Source of the DNA: DASYAE01 sp036501535
GTDB lineage: Bacteria > Actinomycetota > Actinomycetes > Streptomycetales > Catenulisporaceae
Direction: 5' to 3'
Assembly (NCBI GenBank): GCA_036501535.1
Contig: DASYAE010000267.1
Span: forward strand, 1 to 40,503
Length of the DNA stretch: 40,503 nt
The first letter of the stretch is position 1, and each line of letters opens with the position of its first letter. The notes under the pieces are model-generated. The model was not told the DNA's origin and did no database searches. It saw nothing but the letters and a program-made list of their open reading frames with translations. The position numbers were made by a program, and so were the translations under genes. Shown one piece after another: positions 39,243-40,503 of the stretch.

Positions 39243-40166
39243 TTGACCAGTTTCGCCGAACCCCTCTCACCGCCGCGCCTGTCCCACCTCGACGCGCTCG
39301 AGGCAGAGGCGGTGCACGTCTTCCGCGAGGCGGCGGCCCAGTTCGAGCGGCCGGTGCTGCTCTTCTCCGGCGGCAAGGACTCCATCGTCATGCTGCACCT
39401 GGCGCTCAAGGCCTTCTGGCCGGCGGCGCTGCCGTTCGGGCTGCTGCACGTGGACACCGGGCACAACTTCGACGAAGTGCTCGAATACCGCGACCGGGTG
39501 GTAGCCGAGCACGGGCTGCGGCTGGTGGTGGCCAAGGTCCAGGACTACATCGACGACGGCCGGCTGCGCGAGCGCCCGGACGGCACCCGCAACCCGCTGC
39601 AGACCGTACCGCTGCTCGACGCGATCGCCGCGAACAAGTTCGATGCCATGTTCGGCGGCGGGCGGCGGGACGAGGAGAAGGCGCGAGCCAAGGAGCGGGT
39701 GTTCTCGCTGCGCGACGAGTTCGGGCAGTGGGACCCGCGCCGTCAGCGCCCCGAACTGTGGCAGCTGTACAACGGCCGGCACCGGGCCGGCGAGCACGTG
39801 CGCGTCTTCCCGCTGTCCAACTGGACCGAACTCGACGTCTGGCAGTACATCGAGCGCGAGGGCGTCGCCGTCCCGGAGATCTACTACGCGCACCAGCGCG
39901 CCGTGTTCCAGCGCGACGGGATGTGGCTCGCCCCCGGGGCGTGGGGCGGGCCGCGCGCGGGCGAGCCGGTGCTGACCCGGACGGTGCGCTACCGCACGGT
40001 CGGCGACATGTCCTGCACCGGCGCCGTCGATTCGAAGGCTGCGACGGTGGCCGAGGTCATCCGGGAGGTCGCCGCGTCGCGCATGACCGAGCGCGGCTCT
40101 TCGCGCGCGGACGACAAGATGTCCGAGGCGGCGATGGAAGACCGCAAGCGCGAAGGGTACTTCTGA
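39243..40166 (+). CDS. cysD: Sulfate adenylyltransferase subunit 2 (CysD)
   Basis: 307 residues from TTG 39243, which gives the family's usual length; an in-frame GTG/TTG-initiated extension to about 39159 has no similarity. CysD is the catalytic subunit that forms adenosine 5'-phosphosulfate from ATP and sulfate, working with the GTPase CysN. Signatures: the PP-loop VLLFSGGKDSIVMLHLALKA, LHVDTGHNFDEVLEYRD, FGGGRRDEEKARAKER, WTELDVWQYI, and the invariant C-terminus DDKMSEAAMEDRKREGYF. The cysN start codon follows after 1 nt. The cysH/cysC genes that often precede cysD are not visible upstream. Confidence 0.96.
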   Translation: MTSFAEPLSPPRLSHLDALEAEAVHVFREAAAQFERPVLLFSGGKDSIVMLHLALKAFWPAALPFGLLHVDTGHNFDEVLEYRDRVVAEHGLRLVVAKVQDYIDDGRLRERPDGTRNPLQTVPLLDAIAANKFDAMFGGGRRDEEKARAKERVFSLRDEFGQWDPRRQRPELWQLYNGRHRAGEHVRVFPLSNWTELDVWQYIEREGVAVPEIYYAHQRAVFQRDGMWLAPGAWGGPRAGEPVLTRTVRYRTVGDMSCTGAVDSKAATVAEVIREVAASRMTERGSSRADDKMSEAAMEDRKREGYF

Positions 40167-40167
40167 G

Positions 40168-40503
40168 ATGCCCGGCATGATCGTCCCGCAGCGAGCCGAC
40201 GTGTTCCCGCCGCCGCAGAGCCCGCCGTCGCTGCTGCGGCTCGCCACCGCCGGCTCGGTGGACGACGGCAAGTCGACCCTGGTCGGCCGGCTGCTGCACG
40301 ACTGCAAGGCGGTTTTCGCCGACCAGCTCGACGCGGTCGAGCGGGCCTCCCGGCAGCGCGGCCTGACCGGCGCCGACCTGGCGCTGCTGACCGACGGCCT
40401 GCGCGCCGAGCGGGAGCAGGGCATCACCATCGACGTTGCATACCGGTACTTTGCGACGCCGCGCCGCCGCTTCATCCTCGCCGACACGCCCGGCCACGTG
40501 CAG
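40168..40503 (+). CDS. cysN: Sulfate adenylyltransferase subunit 1 (CysN), 5' part only
   Basis: The first 112 codons of a GTPase cut by the window end. The P-loop is GSVDDGKSTLVGRLL at about 29-43, switch-1 includes REQGITIDVAYRYF, and the G3 motif is ADTPGH. These are the CysN/CysNC signatures. CysN hydrolyses GTP to drive adenosine 5'-phosphosulfate synthesis by CysD. Whether a CysC kinase domain is fused at the C-terminus cannot be seen. ATG 40168 and ATG 40177 are both possible starts; TGAGATG links it to cysD. Confidence 0.95.
   Translation, partial: MPGMIVPQRADVFPPPQSPPSLLRLATAGSVDDGKSTLVGRLLHDCKAVFADQLDAVERASRQRGLTGADLALLTDGLRAEREQGITIDVAYRYFATPRRRFILADTPGHVQ

Noticed and set aside
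1..40503. CRISPR array, insertion sequence, prophage or att-site pair
   Set aside because: No regularly spaced repeats, transposase/integrase genes or terminal repeats were seen on either strand.

Overview
The window is high-GC DNA with strong G/C bias at third codon positions, frequent GTG starts and apparently leaderless promoters. Together with a DUF6230/DUF6114 pair, a DasR-like operator, a CGAAA-N-TTTCG xylan-type operator, a SpoIIE-type phosphatase fused to a histidine-kinase-like ATPase domain, and an MmyB-like XRE regulator, this points to a Streptomyces-like actinobacterium (Streptomycetales or Catenulisporales are plausible; the sequence alone does not fix the genus). It reads as chromosomal. 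I saw no transposase, integrase, phage gene, CRISPR array or replication origin.

Layout. 0-6.6 kb: secreted S41 protease, NAD-dependent epimerase (-), lipoprotein, a locus with two competing reading frames, and a DUF47-pit phosphate-transport operon. 6.8-16.8 kb: PAS-SpoIIE-HATPase phosphatase (-), small WXG100-like protein (-), GNAT acetyltransferase, the 1313-residue helicase HrpA (-), a YGSNM protein and an XRE regulator (-), and a divergent dienelactone hydrolase. 16.9-17.2 kb: tRNA-Asp and tRNA-Phe (-) behind an array of hairpins. 17.6-25.4 kb: amidohydrolase, GH18 chitinase with a DasR-like site inside its promoter, EamA transporter (-), SDR (-), a start-less coiled-coil gene remnant, GH10 xylanase (-) with two identical operator palindromes, and phosphoglycerate mutase (-). 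25.4-28.2 kb: an internally deleted ADP-ribosylglycohydrolase pseudogene, an NADPH:quinone-type oxidoreductase (-) and DoxX (-).

28.2-33.5 kb is the least understood part. Two secreted proteins (-) lie next to and divergent from a TetR regulator, which is followed by the DUF6230 and DUF6114 genes. The TetR promoter carries a perfect 15-bp palindrome over its -10 box. I infer a regulated cell-envelope locus of unknown function. A GlsB-type membrane protein follows.

33.5-40.5 kb: DHA2-type MFS exporter (-), an SRPBCC gene and a convergent DUF6891 gene that have both apparently lost their 3' ends and now read through each other, a PNPOx-fold protein, a D-2-hydroxyacid dehydrogenase, a small secreted Cys-containing protein (-), an 830-bp largely non-coding stretch with two palindromes, then cysD and the start of cysN (sulfate activation), which is cut by the window edge.

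Functional themes: polysaccharide degradation (chitin and xylan, each with its own operator type), phosphate and sulfate assimilation, anti-sigma/phosphatase signalling, and a set of small secreted proteins. At least four genes look decayed or truncated.
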